Notes: generated from the letters alone by a model not told the origin. A DNA stretch of 43,705 bases from Treponema sp. (GCA_031290325.1 JAITNU010000033.1:1-43705), one strand, 5' to 3'. Counted from the first letter of the stretch, positions 25,438 through 34,333 are shown. Translations and numbers: made by a program.

Positions 25438-26718
25438 TTAGCGGCTATATTCTGCTGCCAGGCTGGTAACCACGGTAATCACCCGCTCTACCTGGGCCGG
25501 TTCCATCCCTGGCCACAGGGGAAGGGATATGACCTGCTGGAAACTTTTCAGGGATTCGGGGAAATCTGCTGGTAAAAGGCAGTACCGGGTCTTATAATAG
25601 GGCATGATGTGGAGGGGGATGAAGTGTACTGAAACCCCGATGCCTGCGTCCTTGAGCTTCTCGATAAAGGCGTCCCGGCAGAGGGAAAGCCGTTCCGGGT
25701 TGAGGCGCAGGGGATAGAGGTACCGGGCATCTCCTGGGCCGGTGGGAGGCAGGAGAAAATGGGGGTCATCCCTGAAGGCAGCATCGTAGGAACGGGCAAG
25801 CTCAGTTCTCATGGCGAGGAGGTCTAAGGCCCTGGTAAGCTGGACCCGGCCGAGGGTGGCGAGGAGGTCCGGGAGGTTGTACTTATACCCCGCCTCAACG
25901 ACCTCATAATACCAGGATGCCTTGGTATCGGTGTAGCGGCTCCATACGTTTCGGTCTATGCCGTGGGAACGCATCACGGCAATACGAGCGGCGATGCTCT
26001 GATCCCGGCTTACCACCATACCCCCTTCGCCGGTGGTGATGGTCTTGTTGGCGTAAAAAGAGAAAACGCCTGCGTCGCCAATGGTTCCCGCCCAGGAGCC
26101 GTCGTGTAGGCGGGAGGGGAAGGAGTGGGCGGCGTCTTCTACCACCTTGAGGCCATAACGGGCGGCGATTGCCATGATGGCTTCCATGTTGCAGGGAAGT
26201 CCGCCGTAATGAACGGGGATGAGCGCCTTGGGCAACCCTCTGGGACCGAAGCCGTGTTTCCCCCGGGGATCTTCGGCGTTTCGGGGGGGATAGGCGGGTA
26301 AGCCCTGGGAAAGCCGCTCCAGGGTTGTTTCCAGGGCCGCTGGGTCTATATGAAACGTGCCAGGGGCCACGTCCACAAAAACGGCGTCTGCTCCGAGGTA
26401 ACGGACGACTTCGGCAGTGGCGGTGAAGGTATACGAGGGAACCAGGACCACGTCTCCAGGACGGACGCCGCAGGCTTCCAGGGCAAGGTGGAGGCCGCTT
26501 GTGGCAGAGTTCACGGTCAGGGCGCTCAGGGGGGCTATTTTAGGGGACCTTGGGTCAGGTTCTTTTAAAGCAGTTGTAAAAAAAGCGGCGAATTCTTTTT
26601 CAAAGGCCAGGGCTTCCTGGCCGGTGGTAAACCAGCCGGAACGAAGTACCCGGATGACCGCGTCTTCTTCTTCTTTTCCGGTAAAGGGGCGGAAAAAGGG
26701 AATGGGCTGCTTATCCAT
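25438..26718 (-). CDS. DegT/DnrJ/EryC1-family sugar aminotransferase
   Basis: 426 residues. ATG 26718 is chosen: GGAGG sits five bases upstream and it overlaps the previous stop by eight bases; the longer frame runs deep into the upstream gene. PLP-binding features: SATSGLHLAL near 71, VEDAAHS with Asp 195, and FYANKTITTGEGG with the Schiff-base Lys 225. The enzyme moves an amino group from glutamate onto a keto-sugar nucleotide, here probably the 4-keto product of the neighbouring dehydratase. An extra stretch of about 25-30 residues at 135-163 (Pro/Gly/Arg rich) is longer than in usual members. Confidence 0.9.
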   Translation of the reverse strand: MDKQPIPFFRPFTGKEEEDAVIRVLRSGWFTTGQEALAFEKEFAAFFTTALKEPDPRSPKIAPLSALTVNSATSGLHLALEACGVRPGDVVLVPSYTFTATAEVVRYLGADAVFVDVAPGTFHIDPAALETTLERLSQGLPAYPPRNAEDPRGKHGFGPRGLPKALIPVHYGGLPCNMEAIMAIAARYGLKVVEDAAHSFPSRLHDGSWAGTIGDAGVFSFYANKTITTGEGGMVVSRDQSIAARIAVMRSHGIDRNVWSRYTDTKASWYYEVVEAGYKYNLPDLLATLGRVQLTRALDLLAMRTELARSYDAAFRDDPHFLLPPTGPGDARYLYPLRLNPERLSLCRDAFIEKLKDAGIGVSVHFIPLHIMPYYKTRYCLLPADFPESLKSFQQVISLPLWPGMEPAQVERVITVVTSLAAEYSR

Positions 26719-28216
26719 GGAAGCCTCCGTTTTCTTTGTTTTCTTTAAAGCTGGGAATGGCCTCGCCCAGGATAGTCCGCAGGCGCTCCGCATCCCGGTA
26801 CACCCCTGGGTGTGCAGAATCAAAACAACAGATAGGTCGTAAGGCATCCATGAGCACTTTAAGTTCCCCCTCAAAGGGCCTTTTCCGTTCAATCTTTAAT
26901 ATCCGGTCAAACCCCATGTCCGTTGGCAGTTCATCCGCTCCCCAGAGTTTTTCGTCCAGCCGTTCTCCTGAGCGGAGGCCCACATATTCAATCTTGATCT
27001 CCTGCTCTGGTTCAAAGCCGTAGAACCGGATCATCTGCTCTGCCATGTCCCGGATCCGTATCGGCTCTCCCATGTCCAGGAGGTAGAGGTTCCCGTTTTC
27101 TCCGACGCCTCCGGCTTTCAGGACCAGGGAACAGGCTTCCGGGATAGTCATGAACCAGCGACGCACCTCCGGGTGCGTTACGGTGATGGGGCCACCTTGC
27201 TCAATCTGCTGCTGGAACAGGGGCATGATGGAACCCCGGGACCCCAGGACGTTCCCGAAACGGACCACCATGAAATTGAGGCCCTGGGAACCAGCGGTCC
27301 CGGCGTCTGCTGCCGCGTCCAGAACCAGCCGTTCGCAGAGGTACTTGGACACCCCGTACACCGACACCGGCTCCACCGCCTTATCGGTGGTGATGTGGAC
27401 AAAGCGCTTGACCGCGTGTTTCCGGGCTGCCTGGATGAGATTATCCGTACCGAAGAGGTTGTTCTCGATGGCTGCCACAGGGTTTTCTTCCATCATGGGT
27501 ACATGCTTATACGCCGCAGTATGGAAAACCACATCCGCCTTAAGGCGCCCCAGGATCCAATCCATGTAGTCCCGGTCTTTGAGGTCTCCGATGATGGGTA
27601 CCAGGGACGCTTTCTCTCCAACCCCCTCTTCCTGGAGGAGATGGAGTTCCCGGTCTATCTGGTAGATTGAATTTTCCCCATGTCCGAAAAGGTACAGCCG
27701 TGCGGCCCCGCCTGAGAGGAGCTGGCGGCAGAGTTCGCTCCCGATGGAGCCTCCGGCGCCGGTAACGAGCACCCGCTTGCCCCGCAGGTAGGCGAGGCTT
27801 TGTTTGAGGTTCACTGCCACGGGAGTACGGCCCAAAAGGTCCTGGGGATCGATGGAACGGGTTTGGATGAGGTGGGCGTCCCCCTCAATGATCTGGGAAA
27901 TCCCCGGGAGGATCCGAATACGCTGGAAACCGGCCCGCTTGAGGATACCGTAGATCTCCTTGAGGTATTCCCGGGAAGCGCTCGGTATGGCGATGATGGC
28001 CTCATCGGCACTTTGCATGGCCAGGAGCCGGGCCACATCCCGGATAGGTCCCAGCACGGGGATGCGGTCGATCTTCCGGCCTATTTTTTCAGAATCATCA
28101 TCCAGAAAAGCGACTACCTCACCAAAGATGGCCTTGGTCTTGATTTCATGGGCCAGGGTCTGCCCGGCAAAACCTGCCCCGATAATGTACAAACGTCCTG
28201 CTTTAAATGTGGTCAT
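26711..28216 (-). CDS. Nucleotide-sugar 4,6-dehydratase (CapD/PglF type, lacking membrane segments)
   Basis: 501 residues. Residues 7-125 form a first Rossmann unit (LYIIGAGFAG, VVAFLDDD). From 148 comes the SDR-type dehydratase: VTGAGGSIGSE at 151, HTAAYKHVPMMEENP, TTDKAVEPVSVYGVSK with Tyr 287 and Lys 291. PglF, WbpM and CapD have the same two units but start with about four transmembrane helices, which are absent here, so this protein is soluble. It removes water from a UDP- or dTDP-sugar giving a 4-keto-6-deoxy sugar. It is followed by the DegT aminotransferase with an eight-base overlap, so a 4-amino-6-deoxy sugar is the likely product. Confidence 0.88.
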   Translation of the reverse strand: MTTFKAGRLYIIGAGFAGQTLAHEIKTKAIFGEVVAFLDDDSEKIGRKIDRIPVLGPIRDVARLLAMQSADEAIIAIPSASREYLKEIYGILKRAGFQRIRILPGISQIIEGDAHLIQTRSIDPQDLLGRTPVAVNLKQSLAYLRGKRVLVTGAGGSIGSELCRQLLSGGAARLYLFGHGENSIYQIDRELHLLQEEGVGEKASLVPIIGDLKDRDYMDWILGRLKADVVFHTAAYKHVPMMEENPVAAIENNLFGTDNLIQAARKHAVKRFVHITTDKAVEPVSVYGVSKYLCERLVLDAAADAGTAGSQGLNFMVVRFGNVLGSRGSIMPLFQQQIEQGGPITVTHPEVRRWFMTIPEACSLVLKAGGVGENGNLYLLDMGEPIRIRDMAEQMIRFYGFEPEQEIKIEYVGLRSGERLDEKLWGADELPTDMGFDRILKIERKRPFEGELKVLMDALRPICCFDSAHPGVYRDAERLRTILGEAIPSFKENKENGGFHG

Positions 28217-28248
28217 ATCTGTATGGATAAACCGATCTCTTATGGGGA

Positions 28249-28782
28249 TTAAACAGTATCCGCTGCCGCTATGACTTCAAACGCAAGGTCAATAGAAAAG
28301 GAATCATCATAGAGATCCAGTTTGATCTTTGCCCTCCCCTTTCTCTTATCGACCTTAATGATCTTTCCCTCAAGCCCCAATAGCGGACCTTCGGTTACCA
28401 CTATCCGGGACTCAGCATCAAAATACACTTTGGACTTGCCTGCTATGGGACCGACTTTTTTGATGAAATGGAGTACCACTTCCAGATCCCGGTCTACCAG
28501 GGGGGTGATATTCTGATTCGAGCGTAAAAACCGGTAAAATCCCTCGGTTTTGCGGAAGGCCCAATGGTAGTTGACGATGTCATCATCTTCACCGATTTCG
28601 ATAAAAATATAACCTGGAAATATGGGGGCCTCTGAATGGACTATCGCCCCATGCCGCCGGATATCGAGTTTTCGCTGGGGAAAATAAATGGGAAGGGTAA
28701 CATCAGGGTGCAGGGCACTGAAAAGCTTGATGTACTTGTCTTCTCCCCTCGTTTTGACCTGAAGGGCATAATAACTCATCAT
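28249..28782 (-). CDS. NusG-paralog antitermination factor (LoaP/RfaH-like)
   Basis: 177 residues. The N-terminal NGN domain begins YYALQVKTRGEDKYIKLF and includes PIYFPQRKLDIRRHG and PIFPGYIFIEI; the C-terminal KOW-type part is GPLLGLEGKIIKVDKRKGRAKIKLDL. It is a specialised NusG, not the general factor. Such paralogs sit at the head of polysaccharide or natural-product operons and keep RNA polymerase moving. Here it precedes the dehydratase by 32 bases. There is no Shine-Dalgarno; two adjacent ATGs (28782, 28779) lie 8-11 bases after a TACAAT box, so a leaderless mRNA is possible. Confidence 0.85.
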   Translation of the reverse strand: MMSYYALQVKTRGEDKYIKLFSALHPDVTLPIYFPQRKLDIRRHGAIVHSEAPIFPGYIFIEIGEDDDIVNYHWAFRKTEGFYRFLRSNQNITPLVDRDLEVVLHFIKKVGPIAGKSKVYFDAESRIVVTEGPLLGLEGKIIKVDKRKGRAKIKLDLYDDSFSIDLAFEVIAAADTV

Positions 28783-28790
28783 AATAAGGT

Positions 28791-28796
28791 ATTGTA
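28791..28796 (-). promoter_or_regulatory. Possible -10 box of the nusG-like gene
   Basis: TACAAT on the minus strand, eight bases before ATG 28782. No good -35 is seen 16-19 bases further up, so this is a weak call. Confidence 0.3.
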
Positions 28797-28889
28797 CTAT
28801 AAAAATTCTTTTTTTTCACCAGTGCTTATCTCCTCGGATTCCATTGATTCTTGGGGCTTATAATGCCGATAGTATAAGTGGAGGACTCT

Positions 28890-29384
28890 ATGGTCGTAAA
28901 GCGACTAGCTATGGTTTTATTTTTAAGTGTGTTTCTTATGCTGCCGCTTTCCGCCGCAATGGTTTCGTTTTTGGTCATAGAAACCGGGAGGAGGGAGGAT
29001 ATGCCGATCCATGCATTGACCGGTCTCTGGGAAAATGAGTTGATGGACGCGTTTTTTGACGCAGGTCATATTGTCAGCAATGCCCCCATCATGCGCCTGG
29101 CCACGAAACCGGATAAGGACTTTCCCGATGAAGCTCAGGGGGATCTCAGGGAAGCAATAGCAGGGGGGTCTGAATTGCTCATCATTGCACTGCTTGATTA
29201 TCAGACCCCTTCCGGTGGGGGCTTGGAAAAACTGCAAGGGGTCTCCCTCAGACTGTTCAGAACCAAGCCCTATAACCTGGTGTTTACCCAGCAATACTCA
29301 GGCGCGGTATCTGGATCTTCCAAAGAGACCCTTGCCGCTATTAAAAAAGCAGCTCAGGTGCTTATATCTCATGTAAGGGGATAG
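28890..29384 (+). CDS. Exported protein of unknown function
   Basis: 164 residues from ATG 28890, which has GGAGG five bases upstream; the in-frame ATG at 28878 lacks one. A signal peptide (VVKRLAMVLFLSVFLMLPLSA) is followed by a mature part without Cys. The sequence VSFLVIETGRREDMPIHALTGLWENELMDAFFDAGHIVSNAPIMR alternates strand and helix and could be a small alpha/beta fold. It precedes the SPOR protein by seven bases. The two are likely an envelope operon. I do not recognise the family. Confidence 0.75.
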   Translation: MVVKRLAMVLFLSVFLMLPLSAAMVSFLVIETGRREDMPIHALTGLWENELMDAFFDAGHIVSNAPIMRLATKPDKDFPDEAQGDLREAIAGGSELLIIALLDYQTPSGGGLEKLQGVSLRLFRTKPYNLVFTQQYSGAVSGSSKETLAAIKKAAQVLISHVRG

Positions 29385-29391
29385 ATATAGT

Positions 29392-30579
29392 ATGAAAAAA
29401 AGGGATATCGCAATCGGTGTTTTAGGTATCATGCTGCTCTTAAGCGGCAGTGCCTTCGGATGGGAAGGGGCTGCGGCAGTGGTTCAGAACGGGGATGTGG
29501 AGCTGCCTGAAGCGGGATACTATGCGGCGGTGGACGCGAAGTCCTATCCCCGGAATACAGTGGTGGAGATTACCAATCTGGCGACAGAGCAAACTATCCA
29601 GGTTACGGTATTTGCCAGTTTTGATACCCCCGGTCTTCTGGCGGTTCTTTCCCAGGATGCTGCTGCGGCAATTGGTCTTCAAACAGGGTCCATAGGCAGG
29701 ATCAAGATGGTCCAGGCAAAGGATCGCCTGTCCCCTTCCAGTACCAGGGACGTCAATTCCCCGGAGACCGTGGTCCCTTCTGAACCTGCGGTCTCTCCGG
29801 AGACGCAACTCGCTGAAAGACCTGATCTTCCGGTGGATCGTGCAGACCCCTCGCAAACTCCTATGGCGCCTGATACCCCTCCTGTAGTGGTAAGTTCTGG
29901 AAATGATACCTGGCGGAAACCAGAAGATGCGTGGGATAATAACTTGGAAATGGACCCTGCACCAGGACGGGAACTACCGGAGACTATTGCGGCCATTGGG
30001 CCTTCGGATCGCTCAATCATGGGCAGGGATGAGCCGGAAGCAGGTGTGGAGCAATGGACGGGGTCTCCGAATCAGAGAAGTCCCACGGATTTAGACGAAT
30101 TTGATCTGGCGCTGATTCCTGCGGCAGAACAGCCTCCGGAAGAAACAGCTTTTGTAGGGCTTCCTCCAGATGCAGAGATTCCACCGCTCCCAGACAGGAG
30201 AACAGTAACGGAAAGCGATGATTCCTGGATTGATCCTGCGCTGATCATACCGCCTATTGATGAAACCGCAAGTCTGCACTCTGGTCCTGAACCAGGTAGT
30301 ACCACTGCTCAGACCTTTTCGGTTCCGATGATTATGGGCTTGGAAAAAGGCAAGTATTACCTGCAATTGGGGGCCTATAGTAAGCCTGAATCGGTGGAAC
30401 TTGAGTTATCGAGGATAGGGAGATCTTATCCCTTAACCATACAAAAGGGAGGCCCTTCGGAAAAACCGTTTTACCGTATTCTGCTTGGACCGCTTAATCT
30501 CGGCGAAAGCGGTGCCTTGTTACAGCGTTTTAAAGGCAGCGGCTGGAGCGATGCATTTATACGCCAGGGGATTAACTGA
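29392..30579 (+). CDS. SPOR-domain cell-envelope protein with DPBB-like N-terminus
   Basis: 395 residues. A signal peptide (MKKRDIAIGVLGIMLLLSGSAFG) leads to residues 30-105, which look like the RlpA-type double-psi beta-barrel (YYAAVDAKSYPRNTVVEITNLATEQTIQVTV). Residues 110-310 are a long Pro/Ser/Glu/Asp-rich linker without repeats. The C-terminal 75 residues are a SPOR domain (KYYLQLGAYSKPESVELELS, YRILLGPLNLGESGALLQRF), which binds peptidoglycan stripped of stem peptides at division sites. The order is RlpA-like but shows no lipobox Cys. Probably acts in septal wall remodelling. Confidence 0.8.
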   Translation: MKKRDIAIGVLGIMLLLSGSAFGWEGAAAVVQNGDVELPEAGYYAAVDAKSYPRNTVVEITNLATEQTIQVTVFASFDTPGLLAVLSQDAAAAIGLQTGSIGRIKMVQAKDRLSPSSTRDVNSPETVVPSEPAVSPETQLAERPDLPVDRADPSQTPMAPDTPPVVVSSGNDTWRKPEDAWDNNLEMDPAPGRELPETIAAIGPSDRSIMGRDEPEAGVEQWTGSPNQRSPTDLDEFDLALIPAAEQPPEETAFVGLPPDAEIPPLPDRRTVTESDDSWIDPALIIPPIDETASLHSGPEPGSTTAQTFSVPMIMGLEKGKYYLQLGAYSKPESVELELSRIGRSYPLTIQKGGPSEKPFYRILLGPLNLGESGALLQRFKGSGWSDAFIRQGIN

Positions 30580-30677
30580 GCATAGTAAAAAAATTCAGAA
30601 AGGCTTGCACCGCTTTGCCCTAAGCGATCCTGAAAAGCCAAATAACCGGTATCATGAAAATTGTGGGTCAAGTTTAG

Positions 30678-30744
30678 CCCGTATATCCGCATTTTTGCAA
30701 ATCCTTGAAAAATTTCAAAAAATGCTTGACAACCCGTGTATCCG
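30678..30744. promoter_or_regulatory. Direct repeat CCCGTRTATCCG before the sugar operon
   Basis: CCCGTATATCCG (30678-30689) and CCCGTGTATCCG (30733-30744) differ at one base and are 55 bases apart, about five helical turns. The second copy lies in the spacer of the promoter and is part of an inverted repeat, ACCCG (30732-30736) with CGGGT (30743-30747). This is a likely operator, possibly for the SorC regulator encoded in the operon. Confidence 0.55.
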
Positions 30745-30754
30745 GGTGTACAAA
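30726..30754 (+). promoter_or_regulatory. Promoter of the sugar catabolic operon
   Basis: TTGACA (30726-30731), 17-base spacer, TACAAA (30749-30754). The -10 box is imperfect, which fits a regulated promoter. The binding-protein ATG is about 50 bases downstream. Confidence 0.6.
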
Positions 30755-30805
30755 TGAATATGTCGTTGAACATTTGTAATTTATTTTTAGTGAGGAGGAC
30801 TTGGT

Positions 30806-31774
30806 ATGAAGATTAGAAAGGTCTTTTTACTTGTCGGGATTCTGATTCTTGTTTCCGGAACAGCGGTATTTGCCGGGGGAGGGAGTCAGAATACAGGCGG
30901 TGAAAAGAAGTTACGAATAGGCATCTCGGTCATTGGAACCGAGCACAGTTGGGATATCAATGCCTATAATGGGGCCAGGGACAAGGCCAGAGAGCTTGGC
31001 TTTGAGATCCTTGGTTTTGACGGAGAACGGCGTCCGGAAAAACAACTTTCCGATGTGGAAACCCTGATATCAAGCAAGGTTGACATTATTGCCGTTATCC
31101 TGGGGGATACGGAAAGCCTTGCCCCGGCGCTAAAAAAAGCCCGGGACCAGGGGATCCCGGTGGTTACCGCAGATTTTGACAATCCTCATACTATTGCCAA
31201 TGTGGGAACCAATAATCAGATCGCCATGGCAGAGTTGGTGGAACAACTATGCGCCGATCTTGGCAAGAATGGTAACGTAGGGGTTTTCTACACCCCGGGC
31301 ATTCCCATTGCGGACGAACGGAAGGATGTGTTTGACAAGGTGATGGCTAAATATTCCGGGATGAAGGTAGTGAACCTGCAGCCTTGGAAGATCCCGGGTA
31401 CTGTTCCTGACGCATATGATAAGACCAAGGATATGATGAAGGCCAATCCGGAAATTCAGGCTTTCTGGACGGTTTTTGATCAGCCCATGATTGGCGCAGC
31501 CCAGGCCCTGGCGGATGTCGGTCTTCAGGGAAAAACCAAGTGCTATGGCTTTGACGGGGATGATCTGGCTATGGAGATGTTGATGGATCCCAATGCGGCA
31601 TACGGAGCCACAGTAGCGCAGCAACCCTACCTTATCGGTCAGACCCTGGCGGAAGTTGCCTGGAAGGTTCTGCATAAGGAACCGGTGGATCGTAATGTTT
31701 ATGTTCCGGCGGTTTTGGTAACCCCGAAGAATGTCAAAGAAGTATATAACACTCTCCCGCAGTACAAAAAATAG
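30806..31774 (+). CDS. Sugar-binding protein of the catabolic operon
   Basis: 322 residues. A signal peptide ends near TAVFAGGGSQ; there is no lipobox Cys. The mature part is a Peripla_BP_4 fold of the RbsB type: LRIGISVIGTEHSWDINAYNGA, VDIIAVILGD, GIPVVTADFDNPHTIANVGTNN, and KCYGFDGDDLA. It captures the substrate in the periplasm. Trp and Asp in SWDIN and the DFDN segment are in the usual sugar-contacting positions. GAGGAG lies nine to ten bases before the ATG. It is the first gene of a long operon. The sugar is unknown. Confidence 0.9.
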   Translation: MKIRKVFLLVGILILVSGTAVFAGGGSQNTGGEKKLRIGISVIGTEHSWDINAYNGARDKARELGFEILGFDGERRPEKQLSDVETLISSKVDIIAVILGDTESLAPALKKARDQGIPVVTADFDNPHTIANVGTNNQIAMAELVEQLCADLGKNGNVGVFYTPGIPIADERKDVFDKVMAKYSGMKVVNLQPWKIPGTVPDAYDKTKDMMKANPEIQAFWTVFDQPMIGAAQALADVGLQGKTKCYGFDGDDLAMEMLMDPNAAYGATVAQQPYLIGQTLAEVAWKVLHKEPVDRNVYVPAVLVTPKNVKEVYNTLPQYKK

Positions 31775-31789
31775 CAGCGGTCAGTAGAC

Positions 31790-31824
31790 GGGGAACATGG
31801 AAAGGCATGCTTTACAGGTTCCCC
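31790..31824 (+). terminator. Hairpin between binding protein and ABC ATPase
   Basis: GGGGAAC (31790-31796) pairs with GTTCCCC (31818-31824), with GCATGC in the middle of the loop. There is no T tract. It may act as a 3' stabiliser that raises the amount of binding-protein mRNA relative to the rest. Confidence 0.4.
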
Positions 31825-31852
31825 TGCAATCTCGAATGCGAGGTTTCCTTTT

Positions 31853-33367
31853 ATGGATGAAATAACTATAAGGGCGGAAGGCCTGAGCATAGTCTTTCCG
31901 GGAGTTAAGGCATTATCCGATGTGGACTTTTCATTAAAGAAAGGAGAAATCCGGGCTCTGGTTGGAAAAAACGGCGCCGGTAAATCGACCCTGATCAAAA
32001 TACTTACCGGCATATACCGCCCGGCGTCGGGCAGGCTTTTTGTGGATGATACGGAAATAAAAAACGCCGGCCCGGAAGTCATGACAAAATATGGCATTAA
32101 AGCCATTTATCAGGATAATGATCTTATTCCTTATTTCACCATTGGCGAGTCGGTACTCCTTCGGAAAGAACCCCGCAAGGGAATATTTGTCGATCGAAAA
32201 GAAATGCACCAAAGGGCGGAGGCTATCTTCAGGGAACGATTAGGCGTTGAGATCGATCCCTATACCCTGGTAAGGGAACTCAATGTTTCCCAGCAGCAGC
32301 TTGTGCAGATCGCGGCCAGTCTTGTTGAAAGGCCGAAGATCTTAATTTTTGATGAACCCACCGCGGCGTTGTCGGTTAAAGAAATAGAGAAACTCTTTGA
32401 GATCATCTTCTCCCTTAAAAAGGAGGGGGTATCCATTATATATATCAGCCACCGTTTCGGTGAGGTTTTTAAAATCGCAGATTCCATAACGATCCTTACT
32501 GATGGTACAAAAGTGGCGGACCTGAATATTTCGGATACTACGGAAGATGAAGTAATATCCATGATGGCAGGCAATGAGAAATTCAGTAAGGCAAAAAACC
32601 GGGTATATGATCCGAGGGATACGGAACTTGCCCTTTCCGTCAGGGGGCTTGGGGATGGTTTTCTTGAGGATATCAATTTTGATCTTCATCAGGGGGAGAT
32701 TCTGGGTTTTTACGGCGGTGAAGGGGCGGGTCAGCAGGAATTGGCCAAGGCTATTTACGGAGAATCAAAAGCACGCTTTGAAAGCCTGAAAATTTTCGGT
32801 AAAGAGATAACTATCAACAGTCCCGCAAAGGCAATCAAACAGGGTATTGCCTATATCCCCCGGGAAAGGCTTGCGGAGGGAATTGTCCGGGGCTTTACGG
32901 TACGGGAAAATGTAACCCTGCCGAAGCTTAGGGCCTTTGCCAAAGGAATCTTCATTGACCAAGGCAGGGAAGATGAAGTTACCAGGGAACAGATAGAAAA
33001 ACTCGGTGTTAAGACTCCCTCTACGGGAACCCCTATCGGAAATCTGAGCGGCGGCAATCAGCAGAAGGTTGTCCTTGCCAGATGGATCGTGGTGAACCCC
33101 CGGATACTGATCCTGGATTACCCCACCATTGGAATAGATGTACGGGCAAAAAACGAGGTGTATAAAATACTCCTTCAATTAGCCGAAAGCGGAATGTCCC
33201 TTATCCTTATTACGCCGGAGTACGAAGAAGTTTCGATGCTCTGCGACCGGGTTATTGTAATACGGGAAGGCAGGATTAAAAAGGAACTCTCCATCAAGGA
33301 ACTTACCGAATATAAACTCCTCTCCTATGCTATAGGGTCCGCTGAAAATGGAGATAACCATGATTAA
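31853..33367 (+). CDS. Sugar ABC transporter ATPase (RbsA/LsrA type), altered second domain
   Basis: 504 residues, two fused nucleotide-binding domains. The first is complete: GKNGAGKSTLIK, NVSQQQLVQIA and ILIFDEPTAAL. The second has GGEGAGQQELAK in place of Walker A, LSGGNQQKVVLARW, and LILDYPTIGIDVRAK where the catalytic Glu of DEPT is replaced by Tyr 423. The second site of sugar ATPases is commonly weak, but loss of this Glu is further than in MmsA of this window. It powers the two permeases that follow. GAGG lies nine bases before the ATG. Confidence 0.92.
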   Translation: MDEITIRAEGLSIVFPGVKALSDVDFSLKKGEIRALVGKNGAGKSTLIKILTGIYRPASGRLFVDDTEIKNAGPEVMTKYGIKAIYQDNDLIPYFTIGESVLLRKEPRKGIFVDRKEMHQRAEAIFRERLGVEIDPYTLVRELNVSQQQLVQIAASLVERPKILIFDEPTAALSVKEIEKLFEIIFSLKKEGVSIIYISHRFGEVFKIADSITILTDGTKVADLNISDTTEDEVISMMAGNEKFSKAKNRVYDPRDTELALSVRGLGDGFLEDINFDLHQGEILGFYGGEGAGQQELAKAIYGESKARFESLKIFGKEITINSPAKAIKQGIAYIPRERLAEGIVRGFTVRENVTLPKLRAFAKGIFIDQGREDEVTREQIEKLGVKTPSTGTPIGNLSGGNQQKVVLARWIVVNPRILILDYPTIGIDVRAKNEVYKILLQLAESGMSLILITPEYEEVSMLCDRVIVIREGRIKKELSIKELTEYKLLSYAIGSAENGDNHD

Positions 33368-34301
33368 GATTAATTCCCGTCAGGCGATCCCCTTAGGAAT
33401 TCTTGTTTTCGGTTTTATTCTTTTTTCCATACAAGCCCGTTCCTTTCTCACTTTTCATAATATGCTCAGTATCCTGGGTCTTATTACCTATACGGCAGTT
33501 CCTACCATGGGACTCGCGGTGGTTATGCTTACAGGCCTCTTTGATCTGTCCTTTGTGGGGGTTATCGGTATTCTCAGTACCCTGCTGTTGACCTTCCTCA
33601 GCGTCAATGTACCGCCGGTCCTGGGCCTCCTCATAACGCTGGCGGTCGCCATGGTTATGGAATCTTTCAACGCATTACTTATTGTCAAGCTGAAGATCCA
33701 TCCCTGGCTTTCCACCATTGCTACTATGCTTATGTACCTGGGTTTGGAACAGTACATCAGTAAAGGTACTTATCTTTCCACTAAACATCCTATTCTGGCT
33801 GTTATGCGTTATAATACGTTTTTTGGAATATCTCTCAGCGTATGGCTTATGCTGGCAGTTGCTGTATTGATCAGTACTGTGATGAGCCGCACGGTACTTG
33901 GGAGACGGCTCTACGCGGTAGGGGGCAGCGAGGTCACGGCGCGGAAGGCGGGTATAAATACCGGCGCTTATTATATGATATCCTTTCTTATCATGGGATT
34001 CATGTGCTGGGTATCGTCAATCATTTATGTGTCCCAGCTTTCCGGGTATCCGCCTCAGGCCGCTTACATTAATCAAAACGAAGTGATACTGGCGGTGTTT
34101 GTCGGGATGGCCATTTCCCGGAAGGGCATTGTCAGTGTCCATGGCGCGTTTTTCGGCGCAGCCTTTGTTGGCTTTTTGGCTAACGGCCTTGGCTTGATGG
34201 GGGTTTCTTCATACTGGATAAAACTGGTAGAGGGAGCTCTGGTGGTTGTAGTAGTCCTGGGTAATTCGATTAAACAGGGAAAATTGGTTCAGCTTGAGTA
34301 G
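33360..34301 (+). CDS. Sugar ABC transporter permease, first of two
   Basis: About 313 residues from ATG 33360, which has GGAG six bases upstream and overlaps the ATPase stop by eight bases; an upstream ATG (33348) lacks a site. It is an RbsC-type permease (BPD_transp_2) with about eight to ten hydrophobic helices: AIPLGILVFGFILF, LSILGLITYTAVPTMGLAVVM, and the cytoplasmic loop VLGRRLYAVGGSEVTARKAGIN. The GLFDLSFVGVIG segment corresponds to the usual GGIDLSVG signature but is altered. It probably pairs with the second permease. Confidence 0.88.
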   Translation: MIKINSRQAIPLGILVFGFILFSIQARSFLTFHNMLSILGLITYTAVPTMGLAVVMLTGLFDLSFVGVIGILSTLLLTFLSVNVPPVLGLLITLAVAMVMESFNALLIVKLKIHPWLSTIATMLMYLGLEQYISKGTYLSTKHPILAVMRYNTFFGISLSVWLMLAVAVLISTVMSRTVLGRRLYAVGGSEVTARKAGINTGAYYMISFLIMGFMCWVSSIIYVSQLSGYPPQAAYINQNEVILAVFVGMAISRKGIVSVHGAFFGAAFVGFLANGLGLMGVSSYWIKLVEGALVVVVVLGNSIKQGKLVQLE

Positions 34302-34333
34302 GGTTGGATAGACGGATAATGGAGAGAATGAGA

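Noticed and set aside
26719..26892. N-terminal extension of the DegT protein
   Set aside because: Lies wholly inside the dehydratase gene; the start at 26718 has GGAGG and the family N-terminus.
28861..28880. GCCGATAG as a sigma-28 -10 box before the exported protein
   Set aside because: No TAAA element at the right distance; the gene is not flagellar.
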